Shown here piece after piece: positions 37,829 to 46,317 of a DNA stretch of 64,000 nt. The notes beneath the pieces are model-generated. The model had not been told where the DNA came from. It made no database searches and saw nothing but the letters and a program-made list of their open reading frames with translations. The stretch comes from Christiangramia forsetii KT0803 (GTDB lineage Bacteria > Bacteroidota > Bacteroidia > Flavobacteriales > Flavobacteriaceae), in assembly GCF_000060345.1 (NCBI RefSeq), contig NC_008571.1, forward strand, positions 1,736,001 to 1,800,000, written 5' to 3'. Position 1 is the stretch's first letter, and every line of letters begins with the position of its first letter. The translations under genes and the position numbers were made by a program.

Positions 37829-39394
37829 TTAAGCTTTTGTAAGCTCTAGAACGTGGGCATAATCACCCGATTTCTTTCCTAAGTTTTCAACCTTAAGACC
37901 TTTTTCATTTCTGACAAATTTCACTTTTGCATCACTTCCCAGTAAACGAATATTCTTTACCTTAAAATCTCTTCCGAATTCACTATTATCACCCAGGGAT
38001 TCGATATTTACTTTTCCATCTTCCGGCCACGCCATCATAATAGCAAACAACTTATCTCCCTTTTTAGTAAAACGAATATCCTGACCAGTAAAGTCCTTGT
38101 TCTCACCTTCAGAGTGATGTCCCTTCTTTACTTCTGTAGGACCTTCACCAAAAGTTTCCCAATATTCTGTTTCATAGATAGCTTCTCCATTTACATCCAG
38201 CCAATCCCCAATTTGTAAAAGGATCTTTTTTTGGTCTTCTGGAATAGTACCATCAGCTTTGGGACCTACATTCAGCAATAAATTGCCATTTTTTGAAACG
38301 ATATCCACGAGATCGTCTATTAACTGATTAGTGTTTTTAGATTCCCAGTTAGTCACATGACTCCAGGAATTTTTTCCAATAGAAGTATCGGTTTGCCAGG
38401 GCAGTTTTCTAATGCCAGGCAGTTTTCCGCGCTCCAAATCGTATATCACCGTACCTTCAGGAAAAGCCTCATGATTAAAATTCTTATCATTGATCACGAC
38501 TTCTTTGCCCCATTCATTTCCTTTGTTATAATAATAGGCCGCTATTTTCGGTCTTAATTCTTCAAAATCCGGGATATCTAAATAAAAATCAAACCAAAGA
38601 ATCTCAGGTTGATAGTTATCAATTAGATCGGTTGTTCTATTCCACCATCTCTTTTTAAATTCTTCGGAAACCGGTTCTTCAAGATTCTGTCCTTTGGAAG
38701 AATACAAATCGGCATATTCAGGATTGGTAGTATCAAAATGATCTTTTTTGTTGTAAAAAGACCAGTTGAAAGCGAAATGCGAAGAAGCTCCCATTATCAT
38801 ATCCTGCTTGCGGCCTTCCTGAAAAAGCTCTCCGAGTATATCACGATTTGGCCCCATATCTACAGAATTCCAACGTGTGGTTTTAGAATCATACATTGCA
38901 AAACCATCGTGATGATCGGCGACCGGAATTATATATTTTGCTCCCGCTTTTTTGAAAAGGCTAATCCATTCTTCTGCATTAAACTTCTCCCCTTTGAACA
39001 TCGGGATAAAATCTTTATATCCGAAATCCTTCTGCTTACCCCATTCTTTCACATGATGTTTATAAACATCTGAAGGTCCCGAGCTCTGGTGATCCAATTG
39101 TGCCGTAAACACTGCCGTATCCATATACATTAAACGAGGATACCATTCAGATCCATAGGCCGGTACTGAATAAGCACCCCAGTGGATGAAAATTCCGAAT
39201 TTTTGATCGTTGAACCACTTCGGGTCTTCATAGTTTTCTTTGATGGATTCCCAATTTGGCTGGAAATTTACCGTACTGTCAGATTGGGAAAAATTTTGCA
39301 TATTTCCTAAATCCATCTTCTTCTCTCCCTGTCCACAAGCTGATAGTAATACCAGCGAAAACATATAGACAAGGATTTGTTTTGGTCTGAACAT
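37829..39394 (-). CDS. GH29 alpha-L-fucosidase family lipoprotein, probable alpha-L-galactosidase
   Basis: A 521-residue exo-hydrolase. Signal peptide with lipobox LLSAC, then the GH29 barrel: KFGIFIHWGAYSVPAYGSEWYPR, AKYIIPVADHHDGFAMYDS, and the nucleophile Asp269 in ILWFDFYLD, with NLLLNVGPKADGTIP near the end and a C-terminal beta domain. GH29 enzymes act on alpha-L-fucose, and some porphyran-locus members act on alpha-L-galactose. Because the next genes degrade L-galactonate through tagaturonate, and fucose would instead give 6-deoxy products not handled by UxaA/UxaB, L-galactose is the better guess. It is the first gene of the minus-strand operon. Confidence 0.88.
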   Translation of the reverse strand: MFRPKQILVYMFSLVLLSACGQGEKKMDLGNMQNFSQSDSTVNFQPNWESIKENYEDPKWFNDQKFGIFIHWGAYSVPAYGSEWYPRLMYMDTAVFTAQLDHQSSGPSDVYKHHVKEWGKQKDFGYKDFIPMFKGEKFNAEEWISLFKKAGAKYIIPVADHHDGFAMYDSKTTRWNSVDMGPNRDILGELFQEGRKQDMIMGASSHFAFNWSFYNKKDHFDTTNPEYADLYSSKGQNLEEPVSEEFKKRWWNRTTDLIDNYQPEILWFDFYLDIPDFEELRPKIAAYYYNKGNEWGKEVVINDKNFNHEAFPEGTVIYDLERGKLPGIRKLPWQTDTSIGKNSWSHVTNWESKNTNQLIDDLVDIVSKNGNLLLNVGPKADGTIPEDQKKILLQIGDWLDVNGEAIYETEYWETFGEGPTEVKKGHHSEGENKDFTGQDIRFTKKGDKLFAIMMAWPEDGKVNIESLGDNSEFGRDFKVKNIRLLGSDAKVKFVRNEKGLKVENLGKKSGDYAHVLELTKA

Positions 39395-39467
39395 TTATTG
39401 ATTTTTAAAATTGTGATCTAACTTCTTCTCTGCTGCTAAATTGTAATTTTTCTTTACATATAAGGAT

Positions 39468-39496
39468 TACGTATGTTTTCTTTAAGGTAACATATG
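39468..39496 (-). promoter_or_regulatory. Putative operator for the GH29/L-galactose operon
   Basis: Read on the minus strand, CATATGTT and CATACGTA are direct repeats with a period of 21 bp (13 bp between the octamers). The right end is about 74 bp upstream of the GH29 start codon. The same composite motif occurs on the plus strand at 39749-39777. AraC-type HTCS output domains bind direct repeats, so this is a candidate HTCS site. Confidence 0.55.
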
Positions 39497-39748
39497 GTTT
39501 TTACTCAGAGAAATTATTGCAAAATCCCGCTATTTGCCTATATGAGATTTAAAACTGCATCACAGAACTGAGGAAAGTGAAGTACTACCTTATTGCTTAT
39601 CTATAAGCTTCTTATAAGGCATTCCATAATATGGACACTCTATCTTGTGAAGTACGTTTTTCTTAAGACAGTTAGGAATTCATAATTTCTACATTCAACG
39701 GAAAAACTTTAAAAGCAAGGCTATTACTCAATTTACGAGAATAAAAAT

Positions 39749-39777
39749 CATATGTTGCAACCTTCAAAACATATGTT
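39749..39777 (+). promoter_or_regulatory. Putative operator for the susC operon
   Basis: CATATGTT at 39749-39756 and again at 39770-39777 are perfect direct repeats with a 21-bp period, two turns of the helix. The 13-bp spacer ends in AAAA, as it does in the oppositely oriented site at 39468-39496. It lies 118 bp before the susC start codon. Confidence 0.6.
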
Positions 39778-39894
39778 ATCCTGTTCAGAGCTTTTATTAT
39801 ACACCTTTACAACATGTTAAGGAAAGATTAATTTTTTATTCTCTTTTTTAACAAGATAAATCAGAATAATTTACATAACACTAAAACTTTAAGT

Positions 39895-42800
39895 ATGAAT
39901 GAAAAATTCAAAGCTTTAATAAGGAGTTTCTTTTTACTCGTCCAATTACTATTATTTATGAGTTTTCAGGATGGGAATGCTCAAAAGGAAATAACAGGCC
40001 AGGTTATAGATGACAATAATATTCCTATGCCCGGTGTAACTGTCCTTATAGAAGGTACAAATCAGGGAACTGCTACCGACTTTGATGGGTTTTACTCTTT
40101 AGAGGCCTCTCCATCAGATGTTTTGGTGTTTTCATTTATAGGATATGATGCCCAAAAAGTTACGGTAGGCGAAAAAACAACGATTGATTTAGTTCTACAG
40201 GCAAATGCTGAAGCTATGGACGAAATTGTTGTAATTGGTTATGGTACAGCCAAAAGAAGTGATTTAACAGGTTCTATTTCCTCTGTAAAAGCTGAAGAAC
40301 TGGATAAGATAAAACCTGTTTCATTTGAGGGAGGACTTGCTTCAAGAGCAGCCGGAGTTCAGGTGACCCAATCTGAAGGAGGACCTGGAGCTGGTTTCCA
40401 GGTAAGGGTTAGAGGAGGTTCCTCTATTAATGCCAGTAATGATCCATTATATGTAATTGACGGATTTGCCATACCGGGAAGTCCGGTAAGCACATCTACC
40501 GGGATAGGAAACAGTACCACAAGTCCGCTTTCTACAATAGATCCAAGTACTATTGAATCCATTGAAATACTAAAAGATGCTTCTGCAACTGCAATTTACG
40601 GTTCCAGAGGGGCTAATGGTGTTGTTTTAATTACAACCAAAGGTGGAAAAAAAGGACGAACAGATCTAAACTTTGAAGCCTATACCAGTGTTTCAAACAT
40701 TGTTAGACCTATAGACCTTTTATCTGCGCAAGAATTTGTAGACTGGAGATATGAGTATACTCCATTCGATCCTAACAATCCTACCGGTCAATTTGTAGGA
40801 GCCTACAGGGATCAGTTTGGAAACCCGATAGATCTTAATAATCCTGATGTTATACTAACAGACTGGCAGGATGAAATTGCCAGGACTGCAATAACAAGTA
40901 ATTACAAATTATCCTTATCTGGAGGAAGCGAAAATACTTCGTATGCGGGCTCCTTCTCTTATCTAGATCAAGAGGGTGTTATCAAAACTTCCAATTTTGA
41001 ACGTTATGCAGCCAGTATTAAAGTAGATCAAAAAATATCTGACAAATGGAAAGCCGGTCTGAATGTAAATATTGGTTATAACAAAAGAAGTGGAGTTGTT
41101 TCGGCAGCTACTGAAAATGCAAACGGAAGATCGGGAATCGTTACCAATGCTGTTCTATTTTCACCGGTTCAGGGTCTAACCCGTTATGATGATGCAGAAT
41201 ATGATGATGATGGTAGATTACTATCATTAAGAGGGGGTGACATTGTAAATCCTAACAGGATTCTTGAAGGAAACCTGAATGAAGGAGATAACTTCCAAAG
41301 CTTTGGAAATATATTCGTTCAATACAATTTTACAGATGCCCTTAGTTTCAAATCTTCTATTAGAGGAAACTTCTATACCAATAAAGGACAGGCTTACTAC
41401 TCTGAAAAATTTGGTTGGGGACAGTCTGCCAATGGTAGAGCTTTTACTAATGAATCCAGGGGTGCTGGCTTTATCACTGAACAAAACCTTAGTTTTAATA
41501 AAACTTTTGACGATCATAGAATAAATGCCACAGCAGTCTATGAGCAACAGCAAAATTTCAATGAGTTTTTAGTAGCCAGATCTACCGGTTTCAATTTACC
41601 CGGAGTAAATCTTGATAATTTAGGGACAGCTACGGTAACATTACCTACAAACTCAGGATATAATGATAATTCATTAAAATCATATTTGGGTAGGGTTCAA
41701 TATGATTTTAAGAATAGATACACCTTAAATTTAAGTGCTCGTTACGATGGATCATCAAGGTTTGCAGAAGATAAAAAATGGGGTTTCTTCCCTTCAGCGG
41801 GGGTCGCGTGGAAGGTTTCTAATGAAAAATTCCTGGAAAACAGTAAGACCTTTAATAATTTAAAATTAAGCGCCAGTTATGGAGAAACGGGAAATACGCA
41901 AATTGGATCTTATAGATCTATTGCAGCCGGAACTCTTGCCAACTATATCTTTGCCGGTGATCAATTAGCAACCGGAGTCGCGATAGACAGATTAGGAAAC
42001 CCAGATCTTACCTGGGAAACCACCACACAATATGATATTGGGCTGTCACTGGGTCTTTTCAAGAACCGAATTACTCTTGATGCAGATTATTATAATAAAA
42101 GCACTACAGATTTATTATTAGAAGTGCCTCTTCCTACAACATCGGGCTTTGAGTTTTCCTTTTCCAATTTAGGAGAGGTTGAAAATAAAGGTTTAGAATT
42201 TGCTCTAAATACTATAAACATAGAAAAGGACAATTTCACCTGGAACTCAAGCTTTAATATTAGTTTCAACAAAAATGAAATAAAAAATCTGGGGGGAGCG
42301 AATGAGTTTTTCGTTACTGCTATTGGTGATAACCAGATACAGAATGATTATATTGTAAGAGTAGGTGAATCGCTTGGATCGATTTATGGAATTGAAGAGC
42401 AGGGAGTTTATAATTATGGAGACTTTGCCGCTTTTGATGGTCTAACAGATACGCAAGCAGCCGAACAAATCCGTCAGGATGCCGCAACACAGGGAATTCC
42501 TTACTATGATTTGGTTTATACATTAAAAGACGGAGTAGTAACTTCTGCTGGACAACCAGATAATACCCAGTATCGTCCCGGAATACCAAAATTTGTAGAT
42601 CAAAACGGTGATGGTATTGTAAATTCAGATGACAGAACTATTATTGGAAATACGCTTCCAGAATTTTTCGGAGGTTTCAATAATAATTTCACTTACAAAA
42701 ACTTTGACCTATCTGTTTTAACATCTTTTTCCTATGGAAATGATGTTTACAACAAAAATATAAAACAAGGAACTTCACAGGATATTCCATTTTTTAATAA

Positions 42801-43161
42801 ATATGGGCAGGTAAGAGACCGCTGGACCCCTGAAAACCCAAATACTAATGTACCAGGAATTTGGGGATACGGAGATGCCGGTATTTCTGGTAATACTTAT
42901 TCCAGCTACGTTGAGGATGGTTCTTACATCAGATTGAGTAATATAACTTTTGGATATAATCTTCCTAATGACACTGCAAATAAGATGGGGCTAAAATCAT
43001 TTAGAGTATATGGAGCGGTAGACAATCTTTATATCTGGACAGATTATTCAGGATATGATCCTGATGTTAGCGTTGGAAACAACCAATTAACACCAGGTTT
43101 GGATGTTGACTCTTATCCGAGAGCAAGAACTTTCAGAATAGGAATGAATATAGGTTTGTAA
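39895..43161 (+). CDS. SusC-like TonB-dependent outer membrane transporter
   Basis: A 1088-residue outer membrane protein that imports oligosaccharides with its SusD lid. Signal peptide to about residue 29, then a CarboxypepD_reg-like domain (about 31-118; EITGQVIDDNNIPMPGVTV), the short TonB-interacting stretch MDEIVVIGYGTAKRSDLTGS, the plug (LASRAAGVQVTQSEGGPGAGF, DPLYVIDGF, SIEILKDASATAIYGSRGANGV) and a 22-strand barrel ending RTFRIGMNIGL. The SusD gene follows after 29 bp. First gene of the plus-strand operon. Confidence 0.97.
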   Translation: MNEKFKALIRSFFLLVQLLLFMSFQDGNAQKEITGQVIDDNNIPMPGVTVLIEGTNQGTATDFDGFYSLEASPSDVLVFSFIGYDAQKVTVGEKTTIDLVLQANAEAMDEIVVIGYGTAKRSDLTGSISSVKAEELDKIKPVSFEGGLASRAAGVQVTQSEGGPGAGFQVRVRGGSSINASNDPLYVIDGFAIPGSPVSTSTGIGNSTTSPLSTIDPSTIESIEILKDASATAIYGSRGANGVVLITTKGGKKGRTDLNFEAYTSVSNIVRPIDLLSAQEFVDWRYEYTPFDPNNPTGQFVGAYRDQFGNPIDLNNPDVILTDWQDEIARTAITSNYKLSLSGGSENTSYAGSFSYLDQEGVIKTSNFERYAASIKVDQKISDKWKAGLNVNIGYNKRSGVVSAATENANGRSGIVTNAVLFSPVQGLTRYDDAEYDDDGRLLSLRGGDIVNPNRILEGNLNEGDNFQSFGNIFVQYNFTDALSFKSSIRGNFYTNKGQAYYSEKFGWGQSANGRAFTNESRGAGFITEQNLSFNKTFDDHRINATAVYEQQQNFNEFLVARSTGFNLPGVNLDNLGTATVTLPTNSGYNDNSLKSYLGRVQYDFKNRYTLNLSARYDGSSRFAEDKKWGFFPSAGVAWKVSNEKFLENSKTFNNLKLSASYGETGNTQIGSYRSIAAGTLANYIFAGDQLATGVAIDRLGNPDLTWETTTQYDIGLSLGLFKNRITLDADYYNKSTTDLLLEVPLPTTSGFEFSFSNLGEVENKGLEFALNTINIEKDNFTWNSSFNISFNKNEIKNLGGANEFFVTAIGDNQIQNDYIVRVGESLGSIYGIEEQGVYNYGDFAAFDGLTDTQAAEQIRQDAATQGIPYYDLVYTLKDGVVTSAGQPDNTQYRPGIPKFVDQNGDGIVNSDDRTIIGNTLPEFFGGFNNNFTYKNFDLSVLTSFSYGNDVYNKNIKQGTSQDIPFFNKYGQVRDRWTPENPNTNVPGIWGYGDAGISGNTYSSYVEDGSYIRLSNITFGYNLPNDTANKMGLKSFRVYGAVDNLYIWTDYSGYDPDVSVGNNQLTPGLDVDSYPRARTFRIGMNIGL

Positions 43162-43190
43162 AAAGAATTAATAACTAAAATAAAAAGATT

Positions 43191-44729
43191 ATGGAAACAG
43201 TAAAATTTAAAGGAGTCTGGATGATCCTGATAGGGATTATCTCCTTGACCTCCTGTAGTGATGATTACTTAGATGAAAATCCAAAAACTTTTGTTAGTCC
43301 AGATGCATTACTAACAGATGAAGAAGGAGCTGAAATCTATTTAGTGGGAGCATATGATGCCGTTCAGGATATTATAGTAACCGATGATGCCGACGGTTGG
43401 TTAAACCACTGGGGGACATTGGCAGCAGATGAAGTAGTGGTTCCTGGCTGGGGAGGTGATAGAAAATTGATATTTCTTCATCAGCTCACTCCTTCTAACG
43501 CTACAGTTAGAAGAATGTGGGAGAGCATGTATATTTCATTAAACCGTATTAATAGTGTGGTAGACAGAGTGGGTGCTATGACTCCAGATCAAATTGAAGA
43601 TGAGCCAAAACAAAGAATTTTAGCCGAAGCAAGATATTTAAGGGCTATGATCAATTTTGCACTGGTATCAACCTGGGAAAACGTTCCGCTCATAGAACAT
43701 GAAACTACCAGCCTAAATAATTTAGAAGTACCACAGGCTACACCTGAAGAAGTATATGCTTTTATTATTGAAGATCTCCAGGCCGCTAAAACTACTCTTC
43801 CTATGGAACAGGGAGGAGGAAGAGCTACTAAAGGTGCAGCTCAGGCACTTCTGGGGAAAGTTTACCTGCAAATGACCGGCTTCCCTTTAAATCAGGATGA
43901 TAAGTTTGCCCTTGCAGAAGCTGAACTTAAAGAAGTGATTGACAGCGGTGTTTATGGCCTGGTAGATTCTTATCCAGATCTTTTTGACTATACCAATGAG
44001 CAAAACAAAGAAATCCTCTTTTCAATAGGAAAAGAAGGACCTGGTAAAAATGAAGGATCTTACCTGGGTGCTTTTTACGGACCTAACGGAAATGTAAATG
44101 AAGGTGGAGGATTTGGAACCGTATATGCAAATCATGAATGGGAAGCATCTTACGACCGTGATGACATCCGTTTATTAAACAATGTAGCAAAACACAATGC
44201 TAATAACTGGACACCAGAAGAAGGAATGTTCAACCCGGAATCCTGGGGTACCAATAAAGTACCATGGAGAGCCTGGAAATGGCATGCAGAAAAGCCAAAT
44301 AACTATGTAAACGATGCTCCTTTTGACAACCCATATATTCGTTTTGCGGATGTTTTACTAATGTATGCGGAAGCATTGAACGGCCAGGGAGAGTTAAGTC
44401 AAGCTGTGATTGATATGACTGTGAACAGTCTGAGGGAAAGAGTTAGATTAGAACCTACTGCAGTTCCAGATATGGCTTTAGGAAGTCAGTCTGAAAATGC
44501 TGCCGAGATTCTCGCAGAAAGACGTAGAGAGCTTGCCTTAGAAGGGTGGAGACGTAATGATTTGATCCGTTTTGGGGTATATGAAGAAACGATAAATGCT
44601 ATCAACCAGGAAGGTTTCAGTACAGCTGGAAATCCTGGTCCAAATTATAATGAATTTGAAATAAGGTGGCCAATTCCTAATTCAGAAATCGAGTTAAACC
44701 CAAGTCTGGAACAGAACCCAGGATATTAA
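43191..44729 (+). CDS. SusD-like surface glycan-binding lipoprotein
   Basis: A 512-residue lipoprotein (lipobox LTSC, then DDYLDENPKT) with the TPR-rich SusD/RagB fold. The N-terminal ENP motif, RILAEARYLRAMINFALV, RATKGAAQALLGKVYL and the C-terminal ILAERRRELALEGWRRNDLIRFG are all diagnostic. It covers the SusC pore and binds the incoming glycan at the cell surface. The pair defines this locus as a PUL. It is followed by a PKD-domain protein in the position of a SusE/F-like surface glycan-binding protein. Confidence 0.97.
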   Translation: METVKFKGVWMILIGIISLTSCSDDYLDENPKTFVSPDALLTDEEGAEIYLVGAYDAVQDIIVTDDADGWLNHWGTLAADEVVVPGWGGDRKLIFLHQLTPSNATVRRMWESMYISLNRINSVVDRVGAMTPDQIEDEPKQRILAEARYLRAMINFALVSTWENVPLIEHETTSLNNLEVPQATPEEVYAFIIEDLQAAKTTLPMEQGGGRATKGAAQALLGKVYLQMTGFPLNQDDKFALAEAELKEVIDSGVYGLVDSYPDLFDYTNEQNKEILFSIGKEGPGKNEGSYLGAFYGPNGNVNEGGGFGTVYANHEWEASYDRDDIRLLNNVAKHNANNWTPEEGMFNPESWGTNKVPWRAWKWHAEKPNNYVNDAPFDNPYIRFADVLLMYAEALNGQGELSQAVIDMTVNSLRERVRLEPTAVPDMALGSQSENAAEILAERRRELALEGWRRNDLIRFGVYEETINAINQEGFSTAGNPGPNYNEFEIRWPIPNSEIELNPSLEQNPGY

Positions 44730-44747
44730 TAATCTTTATTGATAATT

Positions 44748-46214
44748 ATGAAACAATTTTTAAATAGAAAATTCTTCAACTTAGGACTGGTTGTATTGGT
44801 AATGGTTATCGCTTTTATAAGCTGTACTCCAGATTCCAATTTAAGGGACGGAATTAGAGAAGTGACTTTTAGAGCAACAGCCAATACTGCATTAATAACG
44901 GAAGGAGAATCCATAACTTATATAGATTCTTCTTTAAATGTTGCCTCACGCACCTGGACATTTAACGGTGCCGATATTACCACATCAGATCAGAAGGAAG
45001 TTGAAGTAATGTATTCTGAACCTTCCTTTGATACGGTAAATCCGGCTGAGCAATCTACAGGTTTCTTTACTACGCTGGAAGTGGAACATGACGATGGAAC
45101 TACTGAAAGTAATACTTTTAGAGTAATAGTCTATCCTGAAGTGGAAGCGGCTTTTACAGCCGATAAAACCTCAGCGCTGTTTGGAAGTACGGTTCAATTT
45201 ACCAATCTCACAAAAAACAGAAGATCTGAATTTGAACTTGAACGTGAAGAAGATAGTTACCTCTGGGAATTTGAAGGCGGAACTCCAGCAACGAGTACTG
45301 CAGAAAACCCGGTAGTTACGTATCCGGAACCAGGCGTTTATAATGTAAAATTAACCGCACATCGTGCAGCTCCTGAACATGATGATATAGAAGTGAAAAC
45401 CGACTATATCACCATTCTGGCAGCTATACCTATAGAACCTAAGTTTTCAGCAAATATTACCACAATTGAGGCTGGCGAAGCAATCACCTTTACGGATTCA
45501 AGTAGCGGAGATGGTGATTCGTGGAAATGGACATTCCCTGGTGGAACTCCGGAAACCTCTACAGAACAAAATCCAACAGTAGTTTATAACGAGGCAGGTG
45601 TTTACGATGTAACCTTAGAAGTAAACAGGTCTCAGGATGGTGAAAGCGAAAGCATTACCAAAGCTGAATTTATTACCGTAACTGAAGCTACCGGGCCATA
45701 CTGTAATGATGAATCTAATCTGGTAGGCTGTGGCAATAATGATGGGGAAGAACAAAGCCTTTCAGACTGGGTAATCACCGGAGATGGTGGTGAAGATAGA
45801 AACGCTAATTTTTCGGTATCTACTGAACGTTTCTCAGAAGGTAGTGGTAGTCTGAAATATTCGTACAGCGAACCTGGAGCTCCAGCTTTTACTGATAACT
45901 TTTTAAGGTATAAGGAAGTATTGGTAAAAGTAGATGAAGCCGGTAACTATACATTATCTATGGATGTGTTTGGAGATATTTCTTCATCAGGAACCGAGTT
46001 TGTTTTTGAAATTTCCTTAGTAAATGCAGCTACAGATGTTGAAGCCAATAAGCAATTTTTCAGAAAAGCAGGAGGTTCCTGGTTTACGGCAACTACCTCT
46101 GTTGATCTTGCTCCGGGAGACTATTATGTGATGTTTAAAATGTGGAATCCGGGATTCCATGCAGATCTGGACATAGATGTTTATTTAGATAATATCACCG
46201 TGGTAAGGAATTAA
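44748..46214 (+). CDS. PKD-domain lipoprotein, probable surface glycan-binding protein
   Basis: A 488-residue lipoprotein (lipobox near FISC). After an Ig/PKD-like N-terminal region it has two clear PKD domains (YLWEFEGGTPATSTAENPVV, WKWTFPGGTPETSTEQNPTV, each with the trailing VYNVKLTA/VYDVTLEV strand), then a C-terminal jelly-roll module of about 170 residues ending YLDNITVV, like carbohydrate-binding modules. No catalytic motif is seen. Position directly after susD suggests a SusE/F-like role in holding the polysaccharide at the surface. The frame allows a TTG start at 44739; I use the ATG at 44748. Confidence 0.85.
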   Translation: MKQFLNRKFFNLGLVVLVMVIAFISCTPDSNLRDGIREVTFRATANTALITEGESITYIDSSLNVASRTWTFNGADITTSDQKEVEVMYSEPSFDTVNPAEQSTGFFTTLEVEHDDGTTESNTFRVIVYPEVEAAFTADKTSALFGSTVQFTNLTKNRRSEFELEREEDSYLWEFEGGTPATSTAENPVVTYPEPGVYNVKLTAHRAAPEHDDIEVKTDYITILAAIPIEPKFSANITTIEAGEAITFTDSSSGDGDSWKWTFPGGTPETSTEQNPTVVYNEAGVYDVTLEVNRSQDGESESITKAEFITVTEATGPYCNDESNLVGCGNNDGEEQSLSDWVITGDGGEDRNANFSVSTERFSEGSGSLKYSYSEPGAPAFTDNFLRYKEVLVKVDEAGNYTLSMDVFGDISSSGTEFVFEISLVNAATDVEANKQFFRKAGGSWFTATTSVDLAPGDYYVMFKMWNPGFHADLDIDVYLDNITVVRN

Positions 46215-46234
46215 AATTTTTATCACAATCAAAT

Positions 46235-46272
46235 AAAAGGGGCTGGAATATAACTTTCCCGTCCCTTTTTTT
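46235..46272 (+). terminator. Hairpin with T-tract after the PKD protein gene
   Basis: AAAGGGGCTGGAA and TTTCCCGTCCCTTT can form an imperfect stem followed by seven T residues. It lies between the surface protein gene and the first GH16 gene and may lower expression of the downstream enzymes relative to susCD. Confidence 0.55.
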
Positions 46273-46317
46273 ATCTCATGTAGAATGTAGAACATGTGAA
46301 GTTTAAAAATATTGACT

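Larger units (their letters stand above)
39395..39894. promoter_or_regulatory. 500-bp divergent promoter region of the two PUL operons
   Basis: It separates the minus-strand catabolic operon from the plus-strand susC operon and must hold both promoters. The clearest signals are two composite direct-repeat sites in opposite orientation (39468-39496 and 39749-39777), listed separately. No open frame with coding character is present. Confidence 0.7.
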
